Source of the DNA: an uncultured Bacteroides sp.
GTDB taxonomy: Bacteria; Bacteroidota; Bacteroidia; Bacteroidales; Bacteroidaceae
DNA length: 64,000 nucleotides
Assembly (NCBI RefSeq): GCF_958445495.1
Contig: NZ_CAUCSQ010000003.1
Coordinates: forward strand, 86,485-150,484
Reading direction: 5' to 3'
Made by a program: the position numbers and the translations under genes. Below are positions 53,983 through 63,936 of this stretch, one piece after another. The notes below the pieces were generated by a model. The model did no database searches. It saw only the letters and a program-made list of their open reading frames with translations, and was not told the origin of the DNA. Positions within the stretch are counted from its first letter, which is position 1; every line of letters begins with the position of its first letter.

Positions 53983-54888
53983 TCAGAGGCTCTTGCTGTG
54001 ATGCCCAGCAAACCGCATGAACACTTGCGGCAATCCCCCCTCCTGCCCCTGCAACTGCACGAAATCAAATTCACGCTGCATAGGCATTCCTTTTATCTCC
54101 ACCACACGCAGGTTGCCCGCAACAAGTTCCTTATGTACGGAACGGATAGAAACAATCCCCATGCAATCCGTATGTTCAAGGAAAAGTTTGATGCTCTCCG
54201 TACTGCCGAGATACATCAGTACATTCAACGATGACAATTTCAAATTCTGCCGGGAAAGAGCACGTTCGAACACATCCAGCGTTCCAGACCCCCTTTCGCG
54301 TAAAACCAACGGAATATTCGGCAAATCCTCCGGAACAATCTCCTCCCGGACATCCAGCTTGGAATGCGCACGCACCACCGCAACAAGCTCGTCACGCAGA
54401 AACAAGGTATATTTCAAATTCGGCAAACGAAAGATACCTTCCACCAGACCCAAATCAATCCGGTGCTCCTGCAACGCCGTCTCTACTTCCCGCGAATTTC
54501 CATTAAGAAGAGAAAGATGGACTTGCGGAAACTTCGCTATAAAATCCGCCAGCAAAGGAGGCAGGACATATTGGGCTATCGTAGTGCTGGCTCCCAGTTT
54601 CAACTCCCCGATGTACTCGTTATGCAGCAAATGCATCTCATACTCCAACTGCTTGTAAGCATCCAGAATCCTCTCGCTATGCTTCAATAACAACTCTCCG
54701 GCATCTGTCAATGAGATTTTATTACCCTGGCGGTCGAACAGACGGGCCTGGTAATAAGTCTCCAATTCCTGAATATGCTTGGTAATGGCCGGCTGGCTGA
54801 CAAACAACTCTTGCGAAGCCTTCGTAAAACTCAAATTCTTCGCTACACTCTGGAAAACCTTTAAACGAAAATCGGACACAGGATTCAA
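53983..54888 (-). CDS. LysR-family transcriptional regulator (YeiE/CysB-like)
   Basis: A 301-aa LysR regulator. The HTH lies at residues ~19-40 (LSFTKASQELFVSQPAITKH), followed by the linker helix LETYYQARLFDRQGNKISL. The effector domain runs from ~95 (GELKLGASTTIAQYVLPPLL). It lies ~385 bp upstream of the YeiH-family gene, in the same direction, with the tandem operator between. By analogy to YeiE it probably activates that transporter in response to a sulfur compound. Confidence 0.92.
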   Translation of the reverse strand: MNPVSDFRLKVFQSVAKNLSFTKASQELFVSQPAITKHIQELETYYQARLFDRQGNKISLTDAGELLLKHSERILDAYKQLEYEMHLLHNEYIGELKLGASTTIAQYVLPPLLADFIAKFPQVHLSLLNGNSREVETALQEHRIDLGLVEGIFRLPNLKYTLFLRDELVAVVRAHSKLDVREEIVPEDLPNIPLVLRERGSGTLDVFERALSRQNLKLSSLNVLMYLGSTESIKLFLEHTDCMGIVSIRSVHKELVAGNLRVVEIKGMPMQREFDFVQLQGQEGGLPQVFMRFAGHHSKSL

Positions 54889-54948
54889 CTATTTAGTTCC
54901 TTGGTACTTAAAATCAATATCGACAAACCACAGAGGACAAAAGCCGGC

Positions 54949-55542
54949 TTACAATTCGTCAGCTTTGATACCCAATGCCTGCATGAGAGGAAAAGCCAGC
55001 ATGTCCCACTTATATTCCACCGGAAACTCAGGCTCGTTCATACGGAACTGGACAACCTCCTTCTCTTCTATCCCGTTCAGGGCATCGGTCACCTTCTTTC
55101 CATACTCTTCGTTGAAAGAGACTATTATCATCTTTTTCACCTCGGCCGAATCGGCAACGATAGACAACAAATCCAAAAACAACTCTTCCCTTGAAACCAT
55201 CCCTTCCGAAGGGACGCTTGCAAACGAATATTCCCCGTAAGGGCTTTGAAAAGCGACTCCGTTCAATTCTTTTTCCAAATCGGAAGGCCGGCAATGCACG
55301 AGCCGGCTTGAAGCCTTATCGTAAACAAAAAGAAATTGCACCTCATTTTCCCCTTCCGTAATTCCAGCATCCAAAGTCAGATAAGTAGTCAGCATCGAAA
55401 GGTCTATCTCTTGTAAAGAACGTTGCAAAGATTCCTCAAAATAACCTTTCATATCCGTAATCACAAAATTCAGAAAAGCGGCATCAACCAGCACCACCGT
55501 CTCGGACAATTTTATTTGGGGTTTATCATTCATTTTCTTCAA
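54949..55542 (-). CDS. Conserved-looking hypothetical protein, 197 aa
   Basis: A cytoplasmic protein with no signal peptide or membrane helix. I do not recognise a family with confidence. It starts MKKMNDKPQIKLSETVVLVD, has VDAAFLNFVITDMKGYFEES and a central ATPase-free alpha/beta pattern (AEVKKMIIVSFNEEYGKKVT), and ends LMQALGIKADEL. Composition is acidic and gene-like, with normal codon use for the neighbourhood. It is upstream of and divergent from clpB. A near-consensus box, TATCTTTA on minus (55561-55568), lies just before it. Confidence 0.75.
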   Translation of the reverse strand: MKKMNDKPQIKLSETVVLVDAAFLNFVITDMKGYFEESLQRSLQEIDLSMLTTYLTLDAGITEGENEVQFLFVYDKASSRLVHCRPSDLEKELNGVAFQSPYGEYSFASVPSEGMVSREELFLDLLSIVADSAEVKKMIIVSFNEEYGKKVTDALNGIEEKEVVQFRMNEPEFPVEYKWDMLAFPLMQALGIKADEL

Positions 55543-55749
55543 TTATTTCATTACAGCGGATAAAGATACTACAATTTTATTTATCCTCCTCATTTCGCGG
55601 CAAATTCGTCAGCACATCCGTACAAAAGAAGCCATTTTGTCCCTAACTCTTTATAAATGAATGCTATTTTGTCATATTTTTCTACTTGGCAAATCTTTTG
55701 AGCCCTTCCAAGTGTTATTAGAAAAATGAAAAGAAAGGAGAACAACCAT

Positions 55750-58338
55750 ATGAACTTTAACAATTTTACCATCAAATCCCAGGAAGCGGTGCAAGAAGCC
55801 GTAAATCTGGTGCAAAGCCGGGGACAACAAGCGATTGAACCCGTCCACATCATGCAGGGAGTAATGAAGACGGGTGAAAACGTCACCAATTTCATCTTCC
55901 AGAAACTGGGCATGAACGGGCAGCAGGTAGCAGTAGTCATTGACAAACAAATCGACTCCCTGCCCAAGGTGTCCGGTGGCGAACCGTACCTGAGCCGCGA
56001 GGCAAATGAAGTATTGCAGAAGGCAACCCAGTATTCCAAAGAAATGGGCGACGAATTCGTCTCTCTGGAACATATCTTACTTGCGTTGCTGACCGTAAAA
56101 AGTACCGTATCCACCATCTTGAAGGATGCCGGCATGACGGAAAAAGAACTGCGCGGCGCTATCAGCGAATTAAGGAAAGGGGCAAAAGTAACCTCTCAAT
56201 CCAGTGAGGATACTTACCAGTCGTTGGAGAAATACGCAATCAACCTGAACGAAGCGGCACGGAGCGGCAAACTCGACCCGGTAATCGGACGGGACGAAGA
56301 AATCCGGCGGGTACTCCAGATATTGAGCCGCCGAACCAAAAACAACCCGATTCTGATAGGTGAGCCGGGTACGGGTAAGACGGCCATTGTAGAAGGGCTG
56401 GCACATCGTATCCTGCGGGGAGATGTTCCTGAAAACCTGAAAAACAAACAAGTGTATTCCCTGGACATGGGTGCGCTCGTTGCCGGAGCGAAATATAAAG
56501 GTGAATTTGAAGAACGTCTGAAATCCGTAGTCAACGAGGTGAAAAAGTCGGAAGGAGACATCATCTTGTTTATCGACGAGATACACACCTTGGTGGGAGC
56601 CGGAAAAGGAGAAGGTGCGATGGATGCGGCAAACATCCTGAAACCTGCGTTGGCACGCGGCGAACTGCGTTCCATCGGAGCGACTACCCTGGACGAATAC
56701 CAGAAGTATTTTGAAAAAGACAAAGCGCTGGAACGCCGTTTCCAAATCGTACAAGTAGACGAACCGGACAATCTAAGCACAATTTCCATCCTTCGCGGAT
56801 TGAAAGAACGGTATGAAAACCACCATCATGTACGTATCAAAGACGACGCCATTATCGCCGCCGTAGAATTGAGCAGCCGCTACATTACCGACCGTTTTCT
56901 GCCGGACAAGGCAATTGACCTGATGGACGAGGCAGCCGCCAAGTTACGCATGGAAGTGGATTCCGTTCCGGAAGAACTGGATGAAATCTCCCGTAAGATT
57001 AAACAGTTGGAAATCGAACGTGAAGCGATTAAGCGTGAAAACGATAAGCCGAAACTGGAAATCATCGGCAAGGAACTGGCTGAATTAAAAGAACAGGAGA
57101 AATCTTTTAAAGCCAAATGGCAAAGTGAAAAGACCCTGATGGACAAAATTCAGCAAAACAAAGTTGAAATAGAGAACCTGAAATTCGAAGCGGAAAAAGC
57201 CGAACGGGAAGGCGATTACGGCAAAGTGGCAGAAATCCGTTACGGGAAACTCCAGGCTTTGGACAAAGAAATCGAGGATACGCAGAGACAATTGCGTGAG
57301 ATGCAGGGTGACAAAGCGATGATTAAAGAAGAAGTGGATGCGGAAGATATCGCCGATGTCGTATCACGGTGGACCGGCATTCCGGTCAGCAAGATGTTGC
57401 AAAGCGAGAAAGACAAGCTACTGCACCTGGAAGAGGAACTTCACAAACGGGTTATCGGACAGGATGAAGCTATCGAAGCGGTTGCGGACGCAGTACGCCG
57501 GAGCCGTGCCGGATTGCAAGACCCGAAACGTCCGATTGGCTCATTCATCTTCCTGGGAACGACGGGAGTCGGTAAAACAGAACTGGCGAAGGCATTGGCT
57601 GAATTTCTGTTTGACGACGAAACGATGATGACCCGTATCGACATGAGCGAATATCAGGAAAAACATAGCGTCTCCCGTCTGGTCGGAGCGCCTCCGGGAT
57701 ATGTAGGATACGATGAAGGCGGCCAACTGACAGAAGCTATCCGTCGGAAGCCTTATTCCGTGGTGTTGTTCGACGAAATTGAAAAGGCGCATCCCGACGT
57801 TTTCAATATCCTGTTGCAGGTATTGGACGACGGGCGGTTGACGGACAACAAAGGAAGAGTGGTGAACTTCAAGAATACCATCATCATTATGACCTCAAAT
57901 ATGGGAAGTTCCTATATACAAAGCCAGATGGAAAAGTTAAACGGCTCCAACAAAGAAGAGGTCATCGAAGAAACGAAGAAAGAGGTGATGAATATGTTGA
58001 AGAAAACAATCCGTCCGGAATTCCTCAACCGTATCGACGAAACGATTATGTTCCTGCCGCTGACGGAAAAGGAAATCAAGCAAATCGTCCTTTTGCAAAT
58101 CAAAGGTGTACAGAAAATGCTTGCGGAGAACGGTGTGGAATTGCAAATGACAGACGCCGCCCTGAATTTCTTATCTCAAGTAGGATATGACCCCGAATTC
58201 GGAGCGCGCCCCGTGAAGAGGGCTATCCAACGTTATTTGCTGAATGACCTGTCCAAGAAGTTACTTGCGCGGGAGGTTGACCGGAGCAAGGCAATCATCG
58301 TCGATACAAGCGGTGACGGTCTGGTATTCAGAAATTGA
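55750..58338 (+). CDS. clpB: ATP-dependent disaggregase ClpB
   Basis: An 862-aa Hsp104/ClpB that with DnaK rescues aggregated protein. The start is set at 55750 (MNFNNFTIKSQEAVQEAVNL), after AAGGAGA at about 55735-55741; an upstream in-frame ATG at 55726 precedes the ribosome-binding site. Double Clp-N repeat, NBD1 with GEPGTGKT (~204), the coiled-coil middle domain (~400-520), NBD2 with GTTGVGKTE (~603) and the C-terminal D2-small domain (PEFGARPVKRAIQRYLLNDL) are all present. No CIRCE or consensus -7 box was recognised upstream. Confidence 0.98.
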   Translation: MNFNNFTIKSQEAVQEAVNLVQSRGQQAIEPVHIMQGVMKTGENVTNFIFQKLGMNGQQVAVVIDKQIDSLPKVSGGEPYLSREANEVLQKATQYSKEMGDEFVSLEHILLALLTVKSTVSTILKDAGMTEKELRGAISELRKGAKVTSQSSEDTYQSLEKYAINLNEAARSGKLDPVIGRDEEIRRVLQILSRRTKNNPILIGEPGTGKTAIVEGLAHRILRGDVPENLKNKQVYSLDMGALVAGAKYKGEFEERLKSVVNEVKKSEGDIILFIDEIHTLVGAGKGEGAMDAANILKPALARGELRSIGATTLDEYQKYFEKDKALERRFQIVQVDEPDNLSTISILRGLKERYENHHHVRIKDDAIIAAVELSSRYITDRFLPDKAIDLMDEAAAKLRMEVDSVPEELDEISRKIKQLEIEREAIKRENDKPKLEIIGKELAELKEQEKSFKAKWQSEKTLMDKIQQNKVEIENLKFEAEKAEREGDYGKVAEIRYGKLQALDKEIEDTQRQLREMQGDKAMIKEEVDAEDIADVVSRWTGIPVSKMLQSEKDKLLHLEEELHKRVIGQDEAIEAVADAVRRSRAGLQDPKRPIGSFIFLGTTGVGKTELAKALAEFLFDDETMMTRIDMSEYQEKHSVSRLVGAPPGYVGYDEGGQLTEAIRRKPYSVVLFDEIEKAHPDVFNILLQVLDDGRLTDNKGRVVNFKNTIIIMTSNMGSSYIQSQMEKLNGSNKEEVIEETKKEVMNMLKKTIRPEFLNRIDETIMFLPLTEKEIKQIVLLQIKGVQKMLAENGVELQMTDAALNFLSQVGYDPEFGARPVKRAIQRYLLNDLSKKLLAREVDRSKAIIVDTSGDGLVFRN

Positions 58339-58404
58339 AACCAATATAGAGAAAAGGTTTAAAACGGGCTTCGAAAGCCGAAAAAGAGAATGTAACCTGA
58401 ATTG

Positions 58405-58438
58405 TGCCGGCAAGTGAATGAGATATAACTTGCCGGCA
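58405..58438 (+). terminator. clpB terminator
   Basis: Stem TGCCGGCAAGT / ACTTGCCGGCA (11 bp) with a 12-nt loop, followed by a T-rich tract. About 67 bp past the clpB stop. Confidence 0.85.
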
Positions 58439-58675
58439 TAGTTATTTTCTTTCGTTGCACATAATAAGAGAGCCGTTCCAAACTAAAAAAAAAACATACC
58501 TATTTTTTGAACTTCGGCAAAAGTGAAAATAAAGTCAGTTGATTTCGAACATGATAACATCCGTTTTGAAAAAAGTTTAGACAACATCCCCCCTCTTCAT
58601 ATCCAAATCATTTGTTTTTGATTTAGACTCTTATGAACAATTTTCTAACTCTTCCATCAATCAACAACTTGAAAG

Positions 58676-58707
58676 TTGCACAGTCTAAATTATTTATGTT
58701 ACCTTTG
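58676..58707 (+). promoter_or_regulatory. Promoter of hsdR
   Basis: -33 TTG (58676-58678) and -7 TACCTTTG (58700-58707), 21 nt apart, the same spacing as in the YeiH promoter. The leader to the hsdR ATG would be about 140 nt, long for a simple restriction gene. Confidence 0.72.
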
Positions 58708-58853
58708 CCTACAGAGGTATTTTTGACGTACACAATGGTTGAAAAACAAATAAACACAGTTTTAAGATTGGATGAAAAAAGACATTGGGCGTCAAAATAC
58801 TCCGAAGTAAAAATAATAAGAAGTAAAACACCCTATAATAGCAGAGCGAGAAT

Positions 58854-61682
58854 ATGTCAATACAAAGCGAAGCAGCATTAGAAGCCGGGCTCATAACCAC
58901 CCTTCGACAAATGGACTATGAATATGTCCAAATAACAGAAGAAGACAACCTCTATGCCAATTTCAAACGACAATTGGAAATACATAACAAAAAACAGTTG
59001 GCGGAAATTGGCCGCACCTCATTTACAGATGATGAGTTCGAGAAAATATTGATATATCTTGAAGGTGGCACCCGCTTTGAAAAAGCTAAAAAACTCCGCG
59101 ACCTTTATCCGCTTGAAACTGCAAACGGACAACGTATTTGGGTAGAATTTCTCAACCGTACCCAATGGTGCCAAAATGAATTTCAAGTCTCGAACCAAAT
59201 CACGGTAGAAGGACGGAAAAAATGCCGCTATGATGTGACAATCCTTATCAATGGCCTGCCGTTAGTCCAGATAGAGTTGAAGCGTCGTGGTGTAGAACTC
59301 AAGCAAGCATACAATCAAATACAACGATATCACAAGACATCGTTTCACGGTTTGTTCGACTACATTCAATTATTCGTCATCTCGAACGGTGTAAATACCC
59401 GCTATTTTGCAAACAATCCCAACAGCGGATACAAGTTCACGTTCAATTGGACAGATGCATCCAACCTACCTTTCAACGAATTGGATAAGTTTGCCGTATT
59501 TTTCTTGGAAAAATGCACACTCGGCAAGATTATCGGAAAATATATTGTTCTACATGAGGGAGACAAATGCCTGATGGTGCTTCGCCCGTATCAGTTCTAT
59601 GCTGTAGAAAAGATTCTGGATCGTGTACAGAACTCTAATGACAATGGCTATATATGGCATACTACCGGAGCGGGAAAGACATTAACATCATTCAAAACCG
59701 CACAGCTCGTTTCAGAATTAGACGATGTAGATAAAGTAATGTTCATTGTTGACCGTCATGACCTTGATACGCAAACCCAATCAGAGTATGAAGCCTTCGA
59801 ACCGGGAGCGGTAGACGGTACAGACAACACGGATGAATTGGTAAAACGCTTGCACAGCAATTCAAAAATTATCATCACCACCATACAGAAGCTAAACGCT
59901 GCTGTCAGCAAGGCATGGTATAGCAGTAAGATAGATACCATACGCCATTCCCGTATTGTAATGATATTCGATGAATGCCACCGTAGCCATTTTGGAGAGA
60001 GTCATAAGAAGATTATGAAATTCTTCGATAATGCCCAAATATTCGGCTTTACAGGAACACCAATCTTTACGGAAAATGCAGTAGACGGCCATACCACCAA
60101 AGAGATATTCGGAAACTGCCTGCACCAATATCTAATCAAAGATGCCATTGCCGATGAAAACGTGCTCGGATTCCTTGTAGAATACTATCATGGAAATGAA
60201 GAAGTAGAAAAAGGTAATGCCAACCGCATGGAAGAGATTGCCAAATTCATCCTTAATAATTTCAATAAGTCGACATTTGACGGAGAATTCGGTGCACTGT
60301 TTGCTGTGCAATCCGTACCGATGCTTATCCGTTATTACAAGATATTCAAAAAATTGAATCCCAAAATCCGCATAGGCGCAGTGTTCACATACACTGCAAA
60401 CAGTAGCCAGGATGATGAACTGACAGGCATGGGTACAGGTTCTTACCTAAATGAAAGTGCAGGTGAAGTTGACGAGTTACAAGCCATCATGGACGATTAC
60501 AACGACATGTTCGGCACAGCATTTACCACCGAGAATTTCCGTGCTTATTACGATGACATCAACCTACGTTTAAAAAAGAAACGGGCTGATATGAAGCCGC
60601 TCGACCTTTGCCTTGTTGTAGGAATGTTCCTTACCGGATTTGACAGCAAAAAACTTAATACGCTCTATGTAGACAAAAACATGGAATATCACAACTTACT
60701 GCAAGCATTCAGCCGAACGAACCGTGTGCTGAACGAAAAAAAACGCTTCGGAAAGATTGTTTGCTTCCGTGACTTAAAGAGCAACGTAGACGCAGCTATC
60801 AAGCTATTCAGCAATAGCAATAATCCGGAAGAAATAGTACGTCCTCCATTTGAAGAAGTAAAACAGGAATACCAGAAACTTGCAACTGCTTTCTTAAAGA
60901 AATATCCTAATACAAGCAGCGTAGACCTTTTACAGAGCGAAAAGGAAAAGAAAGAGTTTGTCCTGGCATTCCGTGACATCATCCGAAAACACGCTGAAAT
61001 TCAGATATACGAGGATTATGATGAAGAATCAGATGACCTTGGAATGACGGAACAGCAATTCATGGATTTCCGAAGTAAATATCTCGATATTCATGACACG
61101 TTCGCGTTGATTGATTCTACTCCTTCAACAAAACCAGACGATATGCCGGATACTCCTGATAGCGGAGACCTCGGAGAAGTGGATTTCTGTCTCGAACTCT
61201 TGCATAGCGACATTATTAATGTAACATATATTCTCGAACTTATCGCAGAACTCGACCCGTATAGTGCCGACTATGCCGAATGCCGCCAAAATATCATTAA
61301 TACGATGATTAAAGACGCCGAAATGCGTAGCAAAGCCAAACTTATCGATGGTTTCATTCAAAAGAATGTAGATGAAGATAAAGAAAACTTTATGATGCAA
61401 CGAGGAAAAACCGATGGTACAAGCGATTTGGAGGAACGCCTGAATAATTACATTGCCACAGAACGTGAAAAAGCAGTAAACACATTGGCGCAAGACGAAA
61501 ACATTTCATCCGAAGTACTTAAACACTACCTCAAAGAATATGATTACCTGCAAAAAGAGCAGCCGGAAATTATACAAAGAGCATTGAAAGAGAAACATCT
61601 CGGACTGATAAAGACTCGAAAAGCATTAACAAGAATATTAGACCGATTGCGTGGCATCATCCGTACATTCAGTTGGGATTAG
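58854..61682 (+). CDS. hsdR: Type I restriction enzyme R subunit
   Basis: A 942-aa HsdR, the translocating motor and nuclease of a type I restriction system. The nuclease site is IELKRRGVELKQAYNQI (~residue 140, PD-ExK type). The helicase has Walker A TGAGKTLTSFK (~268), FDECHRSHFGESHK (~371, DEAH-like), GFTGTPIF and QAFSRTNRV. The C-terminal ~200 residues are a helical subunit-interaction region. AT-rich relative to neighbouring clpB. Frame intact throughout, so it is likely functional. Confidence 0.95.
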   Translation: MSIQSEAALEAGLITTLRQMDYEYVQITEEDNLYANFKRQLEIHNKKQLAEIGRTSFTDDEFEKILIYLEGGTRFEKAKKLRDLYPLETANGQRIWVEFLNRTQWCQNEFQVSNQITVEGRKKCRYDVTILINGLPLVQIELKRRGVELKQAYNQIQRYHKTSFHGLFDYIQLFVISNGVNTRYFANNPNSGYKFTFNWTDASNLPFNELDKFAVFFLEKCTLGKIIGKYIVLHEGDKCLMVLRPYQFYAVEKILDRVQNSNDNGYIWHTTGAGKTLTSFKTAQLVSELDDVDKVMFIVDRHDLDTQTQSEYEAFEPGAVDGTDNTDELVKRLHSNSKIIITTIQKLNAAVSKAWYSSKIDTIRHSRIVMIFDECHRSHFGESHKKIMKFFDNAQIFGFTGTPIFTENAVDGHTTKEIFGNCLHQYLIKDAIADENVLGFLVEYYHGNEEVEKGNANRMEEIAKFILNNFNKSTFDGEFGALFAVQSVPMLIRYYKIFKKLNPKIRIGAVFTYTANSSQDDELTGMGTGSYLNESAGEVDELQAIMDDYNDMFGTAFTTENFRAYYDDINLRLKKKRADMKPLDLCLVVGMFLTGFDSKKLNTLYVDKNMEYHNLLQAFSRTNRVLNEKKRFGKIVCFRDLKSNVDAAIKLFSNSNNPEEIVRPPFEEVKQEYQKLATAFLKKYPNTSSVDLLQSEKEKKEFVLAFRDIIRKHAEIQIYEDYDEESDDLGMTEQQFMDFRSKYLDIHDTFALIDSTPSTKPDDMPDTPDSGDLGEVDFCLELLHSDIINVTYILELIAELDPYSADYAECRQNIINTMIKDAEMRSKAKLIDGFIQKNVDEDKENFMMQRGKTDGTSDLEERLNNYIATEREKAVNTLAQDENISSEVLKHYLKEYDYLQKEQPEIIQRALKEKHLGLIKTRKALTRILDRLRGIIRTFSWD

Positions 61683-61685
61683 CCA

Positions 61686-61847
61686 ATGTTATCTTTGAAC
61701 ATGAGAAGTGGGAAAAATACGGTTTGCCATATCCCTAATGTCATACATTCGGGATGTGAAGCTAAAATAAAATCAAACAATCTTGACATGATTAATATTG
61801 ACAATATAATTAATCTGTTAAAACAATCAATCGAAAATAATAGATAG
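61686..61847 (+). CDS. Small open frame between hsdR and hsdM
   Basis: A 53-codon frame (MLSLNMRSGKNTVCHIPNVI...) that fills the gap between hsdR and hsdM and ends 7 nt before hsdM. Its C-terminal half (NIDNIINLLKQSIENNR) is an amphipathic helix. No family is recognised, and a consensus -7 box (61690-61697) overlaps its first codons, so the two readings compete. Confidence 0.3.
   Translation: MLSLNMRSGKNTVCHIPNVIHSGCEAKIKSNNLDMINIDNIINLLKQSIENNR
61690..61697 (+). promoter_or_regulatory. Putative -7 element for hsdM
   Basis: TATCTTTG, exact consensus. It lies 158 nt before the hsdM ATG, just after the hsdR stop, and could express the methylase independently of hsdR. No -33 TTG at the usual spacing. 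Confidence 0.5.
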
Positions 61848-61854
61848 AAAAAAT

Positions 61855-63408
61855 ATGAGCGAAGAACTGCAACAGAAACTCCGCGACCAGCTTTGGGAGG
61901 TCGCAAACCGTCTGCGCGGCAATATGTCGGCAAGTGATTTCATGTATTTTACTTTAGGATTTATCTTCTATAAATATTTGTCAGAAAAGATAGAAACATA
62001 CGCCAACAGCGTATTAGAAGACGATGATGTAACATTCAAAGCATTGTGGAAAATGACCGAACCGGATGCAGAAGAACTTCGGGAAGAAGTAAAAAAACAA
62101 TGCCTGGAAAGCATCGGCTATTTCATCGAGCCTAAATTCCTGTTTTCGTCCGTAATAGAAGAAATTAAACGGAAAGAAAATATTCTGCCCATGCTGGAAC
62201 GTTCATTGAAACGCATCGAGGACAGTACGCTCGGACGTGACAGTGAAGATGATTTTGGCGGACTGTTCTCCGATATCGACCTTGCTTCCCCGAAACTCGG
62301 TAAGACAGCAGATGACAAGAATACGCTTGTAAGCAATGTATTGCTTGCCCTCGATGATATAAAATTCGGTGTGGAAGCATCCCAAGAAATAGACATTTTG
62401 GGTGATGCTTACGAATATATGATAAGCCAGTTCGCAGCAGGAGCCGGTAAGAAAGCAGGAGAATTCTATACCCCGCAAGAAGTCAGCCGGATATTGGCAG
62501 AGATTGTTTCTATCGGTCATACCCGCTTGCGTAATGTTTATGACCCCACCTGCGGTAGCGGTTCGCTGTTGCTTCGCGCTGCAAGCATCGGAAAAGCCGT
62601 AGATATATATGGGCAGGAAAAGAATCCTACAACCTATAACCTTGCACGAATGAACATGCTGCTGCACGGCATCAAATTCAGTAATTTCAAGATAGAAAAC
62701 GGTGATACCCTTGAATGGGATGCTTTTGGCGACACACAGTTCGATGCAGTAGTTGCAAACCCTCCATTCTCTGCCGAATGGAGTGCTGCCGACAAATTCA
62801 ACAATGACGACCGTTTCAGCAAGGCAGGGCGGCTCGCACCCAGAAAAACTGCCGACTATGCTTTTATTCTGCACATGATTTATCATCTTAACGAAGGCGG
62901 AACAATGGCATGTGTCGCTCCGCACGGAGTATTATTCCGAGGAAATGCAGAAGGAGTAATACGTCGTTTCCTCATAGAAAAGAAAAATTATATCGATGCT
63001 ATCATCGGCCTGCCAGCCAATATATTCTATGGTACAAGCATACCGACTTGTGTCCTTGTCCTAAAAAAATGCCGCAAAGAAGATGACAATATCTTGTTCA
63101 TTGATGCCAGCAAGGAGTTTGAAAAAGTCAAGACACAAAACAAACTCCGTCCGCAGCACATACAAAAGATTATAGAGACTTATCGCGACCGCAAAGAAAT
63201 CGAAAAATACAGCCATCTTGCCACACTGCAAGAGGTAGCCGACAACGACTATAATCTGAATATTCCCCGCTATGTCGATACTTTTGAAGAAGAAGAACCC
63301 ATTGACATCAAAGCCGTCATGGCGGAAATCAAGGAATTGGAAGCCAAACGTAACGAACTGGATAAAGAGATTGAGGTGTATCTCAAAGAATTAGGACTGA
63401 TAGAGTAA
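61855..63408 (+). CDS. hsdM: Type I restriction-modification methyltransferase (M subunit)
   Basis: A 517-aa N6-adenine methyltransferase. The N-terminal helical HsdM_N domain starts EELQQKLRDQLWEVANRLRG. The SAM-binding motif I is DPTCGSGSLLL (~229), and the catalytic NPPF is at ~302 (VVANPPFSAEWSAADK). The C-terminal coiled coil (AVMAEIKELEAKRNELDKEI) is the usual HsdS contact. Start ATG at 61855 follows AGAAAAAAT. Frame intact. Confidence 0.96.
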   Translation: MSEELQQKLRDQLWEVANRLRGNMSASDFMYFTLGFIFYKYLSEKIETYANSVLEDDDVTFKALWKMTEPDAEELREEVKKQCLESIGYFIEPKFLFSSVIEEIKRKENILPMLERSLKRIEDSTLGRDSEDDFGGLFSDIDLASPKLGKTADDKNTLVSNVLLALDDIKFGVEASQEIDILGDAYEYMISQFAAGAGKKAGEFYTPQEVSRILAEIVSIGHTRLRNVYDPTCGSGSLLLRAASIGKAVDIYGQEKNPTTYNLARMNMLLHGIKFSNFKIENGDTLEWDAFGDTQFDAVVANPPFSAEWSAADKFNNDDRFSKAGRLAPRKTADYAFILHMIYHLNEGGTMACVAPHGVLFRGNAEGVIRRFLIEKKNYIDAIIGLPANIFYGTSIPTCVLVLKKCRKEDDNILFIDASKEFEKVKTQNKLRPQHIQKIIETYRDRKEIEKYSHLATLQEVADNDYNLNIPRYVDTFEEEEPIDIKAVMAEIKELEAKRNELDKEIEVYLKELGLIE

Positions 63409-63418
63409 AAATGAGGAT

Positions 63419-63901
63419 ATGGCAAAGGAATTTAAAATACGGAACAGTACAGCAAAATTCGAAGGGAAACGTGAGATTAAAAAACTGACAGATTTTTATA
63501 ATCTCGATACCACTATTCCAGTAGGTTACCGTGTCAAAAGCATTTGCACCACACAATTCCGTCAATGGTGCACCTATGTACTTTGTCAATTTGCCATAAA
63601 AGATTACATGATAAATAAAAGCAGATGTCAGTGTCGCAAAGAACTACTGAAAGATATGAGACGGCTTATCAATGCCGTGTTCGATATGATAGAACGCATG
63701 ACTGAGCGTTGAATTATATTTATGGAGAATTGAGCGAAACAGATAGATATAATTCTTGAAGCCGGAGGCGATACCGTACTGGTTGATGCCGGAAAGATAA
63801 CAGCAGAGTTTACAACGCCTTTTGCTGAATCAGAATTCGAGAAATATCGTATTATGCAAGACAAATTGTTCAGTTTTGATTTCGATAAATTTTGGAAATA
63901 G
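63419..63901 (+). pseudogene. Decayed RhuM-family gene between hsdM and hsdS
   Basis: The first 97 codons begin MAKEFKIRNSTAKF and then jump to DFYNLDTTIPVGYRVKS and TTQFRQWCTYVL, which in intact RhuM proteins lie much further on; the early domain is missing. A TGA stops this at 63710-63712. The same frame continues downstream: MEN, TGA (63731-63733, where homologues have Trp), AKQIDIILEAGGDTVLVDAG, then SEFEKYRIMQDKLFSFDFDK to a stop at 63901. So all remnants share one frame, with in-frame deletions and at least two nonsense codons. RhuM genes often sit in type I restriction loci. Function is probably lost. Confidence 0.78.
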
Positions 63902-63936
63902 ATTATTATCACTTGATTTTAATACAGATAAATGAT

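Larger units (their letters stand above)
58339..58853. other. Intergenic region between clpB and the type I restriction locus
   Basis: A 515-bp AT-rich region with the clpB terminator and the hsdR promoter. A plus-strand frame (58633-58881) crosses that promoter and overlaps the hsdR start. Its downstream part from ATG 58735 (48 codons) could be a leader peptide, but nothing supports it. Confidence 0.5.

Noticed and set aside
58633..58881. 82-aa frame before hsdR
   Set aside because: It runs through the -33/-7 promoter of hsdR and overlaps its start; it is more likely leader sequence.
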